Shown: piece by piece, positions 1 through 5,659 of the stretch
Layout: every line of letters begins with the position of its first letter
Numbering within the stretch: position 1 is the stretch's first letter
From: DATEAV01 sp964575425
Lineage (GTDB): Bacteria > Chloroflexota > Anaerolineae > Anaerolineales > E44-bin32
Direction of reading: 5' to 3'
Assembly (NCBI GenBank): GCA_964575425.1
Contig: CAZNRD010000037.1
Coordinates: forward strand, 1-26,185
Length of the DNA: 26,185 bases
Notes under the pieces: model-generated
What the model was told of the DNA's origin: nothing
Seen by the model: the letters and a program-made list of their open reading frames with translations, nothing else
Database searches by the model: none
Made by a program: the position numbers and the translations under genes

Positions 1-406
1 GGTGTTCGACGGCGCAGTAGGCGAGGGGGAAGACGCGGCGGGCGAGGAAGTAGCGCTGGGGGAGCGGGATGTCGGCGTCGTAGTAGGTGAGGTGGGGGCG
101 GAAGGCAGCGGCCTGGTGGAAGAGTTCGGGGAGGAGGGGAGAGAGGCGGACGTCGACCTCAAGCACTTCCACCTCGCGATCGAGGAAGAGGTCGTGGCGT
201 TCGCTGCGGCGCAGGTCGACCGGGGCCTGGCGGGCGCGCAGCATCTGACACAGGGCGTGCAGCTCCGGCTGCGGCCCGCGCGCGTAGAAGGCGGGGGTGA
301 AGGCATCGCGCAGCGCGTGGGGGCGGCCGTCTGCGTCGATAAGCCAGACAGTGATGTCGTCCCCGGCGGGATAGGCGTCGAAGAGCCAGGCGAAGAGGGT
401 GGCCAA
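1..406 (-). CDS. polB: Family B DNA polymerase, N-terminal part (runs off the window)
   Basis: About 135 N-terminal codons are visible; the gene continues beyond base 1. The stretch DADIPLPQRYFLARRVFPLA (near residues 107-126) matches the region of family B DNA polymerases just before the 3'-5' exonuclease domain, where an N/DADI-PLPQRY motif is usual. The preceding residues form the beta-rich N-terminal domain (WLFDAYPAGDDITVWLIDADG). The start is taken as TTG at 406-404 because a GAGGGAG ribosome site lies a few bases upstream and the preceding gene ends at 417, leaving a 10-bp gap. It is third in a minus-strand operon with a RecA-like protein and a small helical protein. Polymerase and exonuclease active sites lie outside the window, so catalytic competence cannot be judged. 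The family call is fairly sure; exact start less so. Confidence 0.8.
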   Translation of the reverse strand, partial: MATLFAWLFDAYPAGDDITVWLIDADGRPHALRDAFTPAFYARGPQPELHALCQMLRARQAPVDLRRSERHDLFLDREVEVLEVDVRLSPLLPELFHQAAAFRPHLTYYDADIPLPQRYFLARRVFPLAYCAVEH

Positions 407-416
407 GTCTCCCTCT

Positions 417-692
417 CTACTCGGGGCGGGGGTCGTGCTGCGGCAGGAGCGCCTCGAGCAGCGCGCGCAGGCGCATCAGTTCCTTGTGCTCCTCGACCAA
501 CATGGCCAGCAGCATGGTCTCGAACGGCAGCATGTGGGAGGCATAGGCGGCTGCGGCCAGGTGGCGGCGGGAGGCGGCCAGCAATTCGTCGAGGGCGCGC
601 TGGTCCTCGCGTCGCAGGGCGCGGCGGAAGCGCAGGAGCGAGTCCTGCTCCTGGAGAAAGGCCTGGGTGATGGACGGCAGGGTGCGGCCCAC
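417..692 (-). CDS. Small helical protein of the polB operon (91 aa)
   Basis: GTG start at 692-690 is chosen because GGAGGGAC sits just upstream and the previous gene stops at 701, 8 bp away. The product (MGRTLPSITQ...PRPE) appears all-helical and strongly charged, with Arg/Glu-rich amphipathic segments such as LLRFRRALRREDQRALDELL and MLVEEHKELMRLRALLEALL that could form a coiled coil. No signal peptide, Cys or recognisable enzyme motif is seen. I do not recognise the family. Its place between a RecA-like protein and a DNA polymerase, with almost no gaps, suggests a subunit or adaptor in the same DNA-repair task, which is inference from context only. Longer open reading frames upstream in the same frame only shadow the neighbouring gene. 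Confidence 0.7.
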   Translation of the reverse strand: MGRTLPSITQAFLQEQDSLLRFRRALRREDQRALDELLAASRRHLAAAAYASHMLPFETMLLAMLVEEHKELMRLRALLEALLPQHDPRPE

Positions 693-700
693 GGTCCCTC

Positions 701-1303
701 CTAGAACAGTCGCGGCTGGAGCGGGATGCCGGGCGAGGGCAGGCGCAGGCGCCAGACGGCATCGGCGGCGGTCTCCACCACCTCGAGCAAGACCTGGCGG
801 CCGGGCCTGGTGTGGGCCTGCGGCGGGCGCGCGCCGATGACGACCGGCCCGGCGAGGGCCAGGCGCTTGAGGTGGGCGAGGGTGGCAGTGAGCAGGCGTT
901 CGACCTCGCGCAGAGGGACGCTTTCGTCGTAGAACGTGGCGAGCAGGTCGAGGACGAAGAGGGGGTCGGGACTGGCAGGGGCGTTTTCGATCAGTTCGGC
1001 CAGTTGGAAGCAGGTGAAGGCGCGCGACAGGCGCAGGCGCTGAAGCACGGCCCGCGGGTCGGGGGTCAGGCGGCGGGCCAGGCGGGCGACGAAGTAGGCG
1101 TCGAAGCGGTTGCCGCCGTCGAACAGGCGCGGGGAGAGGCCTCGGGCGGCCAGGGCGGTGGCGGCGGCCAGCAGAGTATGGGTGGGGGCCTGGGTTCCCC
1201 AGAGCAGCGCCAGCCGCGGCTGGGCCAGCTCGTTGAGCAGGTGGCCGTCGACGGCCGGGATGGGGAAGTCGGTGGAAGTGAGAGCAACCAGCTCTCGAGG
1301 CAT
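701..1303 (-). CDS. RecA/RadB-like protein with degenerate P-loop (200 aa)
   Basis: The layout follows the RecA/Rad51 core: a first strand LALLWG (31-36), the P-loop position GTQAPTHTLL (36-45), a helix, then strand LSPRLFDGG (56-64), a segment DPRAVLQRLRLSRAFTCFQL (82-101) resembling the Rad51/RadB region, a Walker B-like LFVLDL (115-120, Asp119), and a C-terminal AADAVWRLR (179-187) resembling the WADTVLRL end of RadB proteins. The P-loop has no GK[T/S], so ATP binding is unlikely. ATG at 1303 is preceded by GAGGTG. It is the first gene of the operon with the small protein and polB, 21 bases downstream of a LexA-type box. By analogy with ImuA and SulA, which are RecA-like proteins acting without ATPase activity, it may be a structural partner of the polymerase or RecA. 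The fold call is by eye and needs structure prediction. Confidence 0.72.
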   Translation of the reverse strand: MPRELVALTSTDFPIPAVDGHLLNELAQPRLALLWGTQAPTHTLLAAATALAARGLSPRLFDGGNRFDAYFVARLARRLTPDPRAVLQRLRLSRAFTCFQLAELIENAPASPDPLFVLDLLATFYDESVPLREVERLLTATLAHLKRLALAGPVVIGARPPQAHTRPGRQVLLEVVETAADAVWRLRLPSPGIPLQPRLF

Positions 1304-1325
1304 TGAGCACCTCAGTTCTGTTTGA

Positions 1326-1354
1326 TTAGAACCTTTGTTCTATTTGTACGACAA
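1326..1354 (-). promoter_or_regulatory. Putative sigma-70 promoter of the polB operon
   Basis: On the minus strand TTGTCG (1354-1349) and TTCTAA (1331-1326) are separated by 17 bp. The -35 keeps four consensus bases and the -10 is weak. The LexA dyad covers the spacer end and the -10. Start of transcription would be about 15 bases before the ATG at 1303. Another -10, TACAAA, is possible. Confidence 0.5.
1327..1342. promoter_or_regulatory. LexA (SOS) box, Gram-positive type
   Basis: TAGAAC-CTTT-GTTCTA is a perfect dyad with 6-bp arms containing GAAC-N4-GTTC, the core of the LexA/DinR (Cheo) box of Gram-positive bacteria that has also been reported in Dehalococcoides. It lies inside the likely promoter of the minus-strand polB operon, 23-38 bases before the first start codon, where bound repressor would block RNA polymerase. 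Confidence 0.72.
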
Positions 1355-1373
1355 AACCAGCCTGGAGACCATC

Positions 1374-1412
1374 CCACTTCGGGTGGAAACAACGGGGGAT
1401 TTCGTTCCCCCG
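1374..1412. other. Two adjacent small hairpins in the polB/arsR intergenic region
   Basis: CCAC-TTCGG-GTGG (1374-1386) and CGGGGGA-TTTCGT-TCCCCCG (1393-1412, 7-bp perfect stem) lie side by side between the divergent polB operon and the arsR-sqr operon. Neither is followed by a T-run in either direction. Both lie upstream of the polB promoter. If transcribed they would be in a leader of arsR, but no promoter was identified upstream of them. Function unknown. Confidence 0.4.
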
Positions 1413-1452
1413 CGCGGGTGAAACCTCCAACGTCGGTACTTCTAACCTCCTG

Positions 1453-1474
1453 CATATGTGCATATGATACATAT
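1453..1474. promoter_or_regulatory. AT-rich operator candidate for the ArsR regulator
   Basis: Three CATAT units at 1453, 1461 and 1470 create two overlapping dyads, ATATG-TG-CATAT (1454-1465) and ATATG-ATA-CATAT (1462-1474), in an AT-rich island of otherwise GC-rich DNA about 100 bases before arsR. ArsR-family repressors bind such AT-rich dyads. No convincing -35/-10 pair was found around it; TATCAT at 1523-1528 is a possible -10. Confidence 0.45.
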
Positions 1475-1573
1475 CAGCAATACTCATAACAAACATCACT
1501 AATAACACTGCTTCAGTCCTTTTATCATTTTCACGACCGCGGCATGGAGAGAACCACTGGGAAGGCGGGAAGC

Positions 1574-1945
1574 ATGATCACCAGCGACCTCAGCCAAGAG
1601 ATCGTCGCCCTACACGCGGAAATCTGTTCGGCGCTGGCGGACCCGCGGCGCATCCTCATCCTCTACGCCCTGCATGAGAAGCCCAGCAATGTCACCGAGC
1701 TGGCTCAGACGCTCGGCCTCAACCAGTCCACTGCCTCGCGTCATCTCAACCTGCTGCGCGAGCGCGGGCTGGCTCTGGCGCAGCGGGAGGGGCAGTCGGT
1801 GGTCTACACCCTGGCCGACGCCCGCATCATCCAGGCGCTTGATCTCCTTCGGGCCGTGCTTGCCAGCCGTCTGAGGAACCAGGCCGCGCTGGCCGAATCT
1901 GTTCCCTCCAATGACCGACCCTCCACCATGGGAGTTGCCCGATGA
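1574..1945 (+). CDS. ArsR-family winged-helix repressor of the sulfide operon
   Basis: A 123-aa ArsR-type regulator. EICSALADPRRILILYAL begins the winged helix, followed by NVTELAQTLGLNQSTASRHL (helix-turn-helix) and LNLLRERGLALAQREGQSVVYTLAD (recognition helix end and beta-wing). No ELCVCDL-type metal-binding motif is present and the protein contains a single Cys (in EICSALAD), so a simple two-Cys sulfide switch as in BigR/SqrR is not obvious; the signal sensed is unknown. I start it at ATG 1574 after a GGCGGGAAG stretch; ATG 1544 in the same frame would add ten residues. The stop overlaps the sqr start (ATGA at 1942-1945), implying translational coupling and control of the sqr operon, probably through the AT-rich dyads near 1453-1474. 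Confidence 0.85.
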   Translation: MITSDLSQEIVALHAEICSALADPRRILILYALHEKPSNVTELAQTLGLNQSTASRHLNLLRERGLALAQREGQSVVYTLADARIIQALDLLRAVLASRLRNQAALAESVPSNDRPSTMGVAR

Positions 1946-3174
1946 AGAACCTCTTGATCCTCGGCGCCGGCACTGCCGGAACGATGGTGGCCAACCGCCT
2001 CCACCGCGCCCTGAACAGCGACTGGCGCATCACCATCGTCGACCAGCACGAGGCCCACTACTACCAGCCCGGCTTCCTGTTCATCCCCTTCGGCATGTAC
2101 ACGAAGAGCGGCGTGGTCAAGCCGCGGCGCGACTTCATTCCGGCGGGCGTCGACCTCATCCTGTCGCCCGTCGAAGTCATCGAGCCGGAACACAAACGCG
2201 TCCGCCTGGCCAAGGATGGCCGGCTGCTTAACTACGACTACCTCGTCATCGCCACCGGCGCGCACATCCGCCCGGACCAGACTCCCGGCCTGCCGGAGCA
2301 CGAATGGCACAAGACGATCCACGACTTCTACACCCTGGAAGGCGCCGTGGCGCTGGCCAAGGTCCTGCGCACCTGGCAGGGCGGGCGGATGGTGGTGAAC
2401 GTCGTCGACAACCCGATCAAGTGCCCGGTCGCTCCGCTCGAGTTCCTGATGCTGGCGGACTGGTACTTCCATGAGCAGCGACTGCGCGAGCGGGTGGAGA
2501 TCATCTATGCTACGCCTCTGCCCGGGGCCTTCACCAAACCCGTGGCTTCCAAGCATCTGGGTGACATTCTGGAGCACAAGGGCATTCGCGTGGTGACCGA
2601 ATTCCAGACCGAGCGCGTCGACCCCGACGCCCGCAAGGTCATCGCCTACGACGAGCAAGACATCGAGTACGACCTGCTGGTCACCGTCCCCCTGAACATG
2701 GGCGATGAAGCGATCGGTCGTTCCGGCCTGGGGGATGAGCTGAACTTCGTTCCGGTGGACAAGCACACCTTCCTTTCGCCCGAGTACGACAGCATCTTCG
2801 CCCTGGGGGATGCTGCAGCCCTGCCGACCTCCAAGGCTGGTTCGGTGGCCCACTTCGCCTCCGAGGTCTTCACCGACAACTTTCTGCGCTACATCGACGG
2901 ACTGGAGCTGCTGCCCACGTTCGATGGCCACGCCAACTGCTTCATCGAGTCCGGCTTCGGCAAGGGGCTGCTCATCGATTTCAACTACGACGTGGAGCCT
3001 TTGCCCGGCCGCTACCCGCTGCCTGGCGTGGGGCCGTTCAGCCTGCTGCAGGAATCGGAGATGAACCACTGGGGCAAGATGATGTTCCGCTGGATGTACT
3101 GGAATTTGCTCCTCAAAGGACAGGAGCTTCCCCTGCCGGTGCGCATGACCATGGCTGGCAAGTGGGCCAGCTGA
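1942..3174 (+). CDS. sqr: Sulfide:quinone oxidoreductase-like flavoprotein
   Basis: A 410-aa FAD-dependent disulfide-oxidoreductase-type protein. The dinucleotide motif GAGTAGT is at residues 8-14, the YDYLVIATGA segment at 98-107, and the C-terminal FAD motif IFALGDAAALP at 285-295. Two Cys are placed as in SQR: Cys161 (in NPIKCPVAP) and Cys333 (in HANCFIE), the pair thought to pass sulfide sulfur. The C-terminal part (375-396) is rich in Trp, Met and Phe, fitting a membrane-surface quinone site. The enzyme oxidises sulfide to polysulfide or zero-valent sulfur and reduces quinone at the inner face of the membrane. It overlaps arsR by 4 bp and precedes DUF1641, TusE/DsrC and DsrE genes, which could take the sulfur onward. 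A flavocytochrome c subunit or another SQR class is possible; the two-Cys arrangement and context favour SQR. Confidence 0.88.
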   Translation: MKNLLILGAGTAGTMVANRLHRALNSDWRITIVDQHEAHYYQPGFLFIPFGMYTKSGVVKPRRDFIPAGVDLILSPVEVIEPEHKRVRLAKDGRLLNYDYLVIATGAHIRPDQTPGLPEHEWHKTIHDFYTLEGAVALAKVLRTWQGGRMVVNVVDNPIKCPVAPLEFLMLADWYFHEQRLRERVEIIYATPLPGAFTKPVASKHLGDILEHKGIRVVTEFQTERVDPDARKVIAYDEQDIEYDLLVTVPLNMGDEAIGRSGLGDELNFVPVDKHTFLSPEYDSIFALGDAAALPTSKAGSVAHFASEVFTDNFLRYIDGLELLPTFDGHANCFIESGFGKGLLIDFNYDVEPLPGRYPLPGVGPFSLLQESEMNHWGKMMFRWMYWNLLLKGQELPLPVRMTMAGKWAS

Positions 3175-3183
3175 GGAGGAGCG

Positions 3184-3864
3184 ATGGAAGCAGCGCTGAC
3201 GGAACTCCACCAGAAGGTGGACGCCCTGGCTAGAGAGGTCGCTTACCTGGGCGAGCAGGCCCGTCTGGCCGAGCGGCAGCGTCAGGATCGGGCGGAACTG
3301 ATGAGCGACCTGACGCCGGTCGCCAATCACGCCTTCCGCCTGACGATGGAGCAGCTGGAGGAGATCCAGGACTACGTTGACCTCTCCGACCTGTTGCGGT
3401 TGTTCAAACGCCTGCTGCGCAACGGACGCAACTTCGAGCGCATGCTCGATCAACTGGAGAGCCTGGTCGATCTGGCCGACACCCTGGGACCGCTGGCGGA
3501 TGAGGTCTTCGCCAAGTCCATCGATGCCCTGGCTGATCTGGAGCGCAAAGGCTACTTCGCGGTCGCGCGAGGTGGAAAGCAGGTCGCCGATGGACTTGTC
3601 GCCTCATTGAGCGAAGAGGACATGCGCCGGCTTAGCGAGAGTGTCGAGCCAATCCTGGCTCTGATCAAGGACCTGACCCGGCCAGAGGTGCTGGCTTTCG
3701 TCCGCGGGGTGCTGCTGACGGCCGAGCAGGAGGTGAAGGAGCCGCTCGATACTTCGCTCCCGGGCCTGCTGCGTCAGATGCGAGATCCGGGAGTTCGCCG
3801 CGGGCTGGCGCTCAGTCTGCGCGTGCTGCGCGCCATAGGGGCTCAGGCTGGGTCCTGCAGCTGA
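3184..3864 (+). CDS. DUF1641 protein of the sulfide operon
   Basis: A 226-aa, largely helical protein beginning 9 bp after sqr, with GAGGAGCG before the ATG. Residues 1-40 are heptad-like (LHQKVDALAREVAYLGEQARLAER) and probably a coiled coil. The central part (LLRLFKRLLRNGRNFERMLDQLESLVDLADTLGPLADE) and the C-terminal part, which ends in DPGVRRGLALSLRVLRAIG, look like the DUF1641 family, which recurs beside sqr and formate-dehydrogenase-like genes. No Cys motif and no transmembrane helix are evident apart from a moderately hydrophobic 165-180 stretch. The molecular role is not established; a scaffold or membrane-surface adaptor for SQR is plausible from its steady co-occurrence. Confidence 0.78.
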   Translation: MEAALTELHQKVDALAREVAYLGEQARLAERQRQDRAELMSDLTPVANHAFRLTMEQLEEIQDYVDLSDLLRLFKRLLRNGRNFERMLDQLESLVDLADTLGPLADEVFAKSIDALADLERKGYFAVARGGKQVADGLVASLSEEDMRRLSESVEPILALIKDLTRPEVLAFVRGVLLTAEQEVKEPLDTSLPGLLRQMRDPGVRRGLALSLRVLRAIGAQAGSCS

Positions 3865-3898
3865 TCCGCTATCTCATCTACACATGGAGGACCGCACT

Positions 3899-4216
3899 AT
3901 GCCCACCCGAACGATTGCTGGCAAGACCGTGCAGGTGAACGAAGAGGGATTCATGACGGACCCCAAGGAGTGGACGCGGGAGATTGCTGTGGAGCTGGCC
4001 AAGGAAGAGGGCATTGCCGAGCTGACGGACGCCCACTGGAAGGTGATCGAGTTCTGCCGCCAGGACGCCGCCAGCACGGGGAAGGCACCCACCCTGCGCC
4101 GCATCACCACCGCCGCCGGCGTTCCCACGAAGGAACTCTTTGCCCTGTTTCCCAAGGGCCCGGCCAAGAAAGTGGCGCGCATCGCCGGTCTCGGCAAGCC
4201 CGAAGGCTGCGTCTGA
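3899..4216 (+). CDS. tusE: TusE/DsrC-family sulfur-relay protein (single C-terminal Cys)
   Basis: A 105-aa DsrC/TusE-type protein: IAGKTVQVNEEGFMTDPKEW (6-25), the ELTDAHWKVIEFCR helix (41-54) and the C-terminal arm IAGLGKPEGCV (95-105). The penultimate Cys104 is the sulfur-carrying CysB of the family. The partner CysA, eleven residues earlier, is replaced by Ala93, so the intramolecular disulfide or trisulfide chemistry of dissimilatory DsrC is not possible; this is the TusE-like or regulatory class. A further Cys53 lies outside the arm. ATG 3899 is preferred over 3884 because GGAGG lies 8 bp upstream of it and the protein then begins as the family does. It sits between DUF1641 and DsrE-like genes and likely accepts persulfide sulfur from the DsrE-like protein. 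Confidence 0.9.
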   Translation: MPTRTIAGKTVQVNEEGFMTDPKEWTREIAVELAKEEGIAELTDAHWKVIEFCRQDAASTGKAPTLRRITTAAGVPTKELFALFPKGPAKKVARIAGLGKPEGCV

Positions 4217-4260
4217 GCGGGCATGCGCCGCCGATGAGACAGTGAGAGGAGAAAACCATC

Positions 4261-4764
4261 ATGGCTGAGGAAAACCGCAAGATCGCCTTCATTTGCTCGA
4301 AGGGCAATTTGGACATGGCCTACCCGGCGCTGGTGATGGGCTGGGCCGCATTGGGCAACGGCATCGACGTCACCATCTTCTTCACCTTCTGGGGACTAGA
4401 CATCATCACCAAGTCCCGCGTCGACCGCCTGGAGATCCCCCCGATTGCCAACACCAGCTTCAAGATGAAGCTGATGGGGCTTCCCACCGGAAACCTGGGC
4501 ATCCCGCAGTGGATGGGCGCCCTGCCGGGGATGACGGCTGTGGCCACATGGCTGATGCGCAAGAAGATCGCCGGCGTCGGGGCACCCCCGGTTCGCGAGT
4601 ACCTGCAGATGCTTGTCGACGGCGGGGCCAAGCTTTACGCTTGCAAGATGTCGGTCGACATGATGGGCCTGAAGAAGGAAGACTTCGTCGACGGCGTGAT
4701 CGACATCGTCACCGCCAGCGACTTCATGGACCTGACCGAGGGCGCGCAGATCGTCTTCGTTTAG
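4261..4764 (+). CDS. DsrE/F-like (DsrE2-type) sulfurtransferase
   Basis: A 167-aa DsrE-superfamily protein. The N-terminus KIAFICSKGNLDMAYPALVM (7-26) carries Cys12 and the pattern usual in DsrE2-like proteins; GNGIDVTIFFTFWGLDI follows the second strand. Cys128 in KLYACKMSVDMMG (125-137) is at the position of the sulfur-accepting Cys of DsrE proteins. A hydrophobic stretch (ALPGMTAVATWLM, 87-99) may contact the membrane or a partner. The gene follows tusE by 44 bp, with GAGAGGAG as ribosome site, and ends the operon before a hairpin. The expected role is shuttling of persulfide sulfur produced by SQR to TusE or other acceptors; no tusA or dsrAB is in the window. Confidence 0.87.
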   Translation: MAEENRKIAFICSKGNLDMAYPALVMGWAALGNGIDVTIFFTFWGLDIITKSRVDRLEIPPIANTSFKMKLMGLPTGNLGIPQWMGALPGMTAVATWLMRKKIAGVGAPPVREYLQMLVDGGAKLYACKMSVDMMGLKKEDFVDGVIDIVTASDFMDLTEGAQIVFV

Positions 4765-4803
4765 AGCCGCGGCTCCTCCGCCGGCAAGCAGCTACGACAC
4801 CTT

Positions 4804-4831
4804 CCCCGCCAGGCTCCTTCGCTTGGCGGGG
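4804..4831 (+). terminator. Hairpin at the end of the sulfide operon
   Basis: CCCCGCCA and TGGCGGGG form a perfect 8-bp stem around a 12-base loop, 40 bp after the DsrE stop. It is followed by ATTACGTTT, a poor T-tract, so termination could be inefficient. The convergent plsC-like gene ends at 4907. Confidence 0.6.
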
Positions 4832-4906
4832 ATTACGTTTGAGGGGCTCGAGATGCTGCTGCGAGGGGGACGGTTTCTCGACTCCGGTTGCTGGTGCCCG
4901 TCTCAC

Positions 4907-5572
4907 TCATCCAGGGGGCCCGGCCAGGTGTTCGGCCAGCCGAGGATGGTCGGCGTAGACGCCGCGGTATTCCGCCGGCAGCAGGGCGGCAATGCGGCAC
5001 ATGATTTCGTCGGTGTTGCGCCGCAGGCCGGTGGTGCGATCGCCCTCGTCGATCGGGGGCAGGCGGAAGGGCGGTCCGAAGCGCACATAGAGACGGGGGC
5101 GCCGCAGCCGCAGCAATTCGGCTATGGCCTTCTCTGTTCCCCAGATGCCCAATGGCACCACCGGGACATTCGTCTGCTGCACCAGGTAGGCGGCTCCGGT
5201 CTTGGCGCGCATCAACTTGCCGCTCCTGCTGCGCGTGCCCTCAGGCGACATGCCGAACGCCTTGCCGGCGCGCAGCCATTCCACCGCCGCCTGCAGCGCC
5301 TCCCGGTCCACCTCTCCGCGCCGGATGAAGATGCCCCCTCCCAGCCGGAGGATGGTGCCGAAGAACAGGTGGCGCTGATACTTCTCGGCCGCCCAGCCGG
5401 TGAGGTGGGCACCGCCAACGAGGGCGTAGATCTGAGGCGCGTCCACTCGGCTGAGGTGGTTGGACACCAGCAGGTATGGGCCCCGGGATGGCACGTGCTC
5501 CAGCCCCTCCACGCTGCGGCGAGAAAGAAGCCGGAAGAGGAGATCGAAGACCCAGCGCAAGAGAGCCGGCAT
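4907..5572 (-). CDS. plsC: 1-acylglycerol-3-phosphate acyltransferase (PlsC-type)
   Basis: A 221-aa PlsC-family acyltransferase. The catalytic NHLSRVD (HX4D; His39, Asp44) and the substrate-binding EGTRSRSGKL (110-119) are present, plus GGIFIRRGEVDRE (78-90, the block II FxxR region) and VPVVPLGIWG near 136-145 (block IV). The N-terminal 20 residues are hydrophobic and basic (LLRWVFDLLFRLLSRR), a likely membrane-associating helix. It would acylate lysophosphatidic acid or a similar acceptor at the cytoplasmic membrane face. ATG 5572 has GGGAG seven bases upstream. It is divergent from the GNAT gene and shares a symmetric promoter with it. The exact acceptor cannot be known from sequence. Confidence 0.88.
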   Translation of the reverse strand: MPALLRWVFDLLFRLLSRRSVEGLEHVPSRGPYLLVSNHLSRVDAPQIYALVGGAHLTGWAAEKYQRHLFFGTILRLGGGIFIRRGEVDREALQAAVEWLRAGKAFGMSPEGTRSRSGKLMRAKTGAAYLVQQTNVPVVPLGIWGTEKAIAELLRLRRPRLYVRFGPPFRLPPIDEGDRTTGLRRNTDEIMCRIAALLPAEYRGVYADHPRLAEHLAGPPG

Positions 5573-5602
5573 GCGATCGCTCCCGTCTATGGAGGTGTCC
5601 GA

Positions 5603-5632
5603 ATTGTAGGCCGGTTCTGGGGATGCTACAAT
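5603..5632. promoter_or_regulatory. Symmetric bidirectional promoter (plsC-like / GNAT)
   Basis: ATTGTAG (5603-5609) and CTACAAT (5626-5632) form a perfect 7-bp inverted repeat. Read on either strand this gives TTGTAG-N17-TACAAT, a good sigma-70 promoter: each -35 overlaps the -10 of the opposite strand. Predicted starts lie about 20 bases before the GNAT ATG at 5660 and about 24 bases before the acyltransferase ATG at 5572. Confidence 0.68.
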
Positions 5633-5659
5633 CGGCCGGCCAGAGCAGGGGAGACGTGG

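Noticed and set aside
2743..2753. GAAC-TTC-GTTC, resembling a LexA box
   Set aside because: The spacer is 3 bp, not 4, and it lies inside sqr coding sequence. Not a plausible operator.
1804..3453. Long open frame on the minus strand opposite arsR, sqr and the start of DUF1641
   Set aside because: GC-rich shadow; the plus-strand proteins are recognised families.
4823..5659. Upstream extension of the GNAT frame
   Set aside because: It is the antisense of the acyltransferase gene. The ribosome site AGGGGAG and promoter place the start at 5660.
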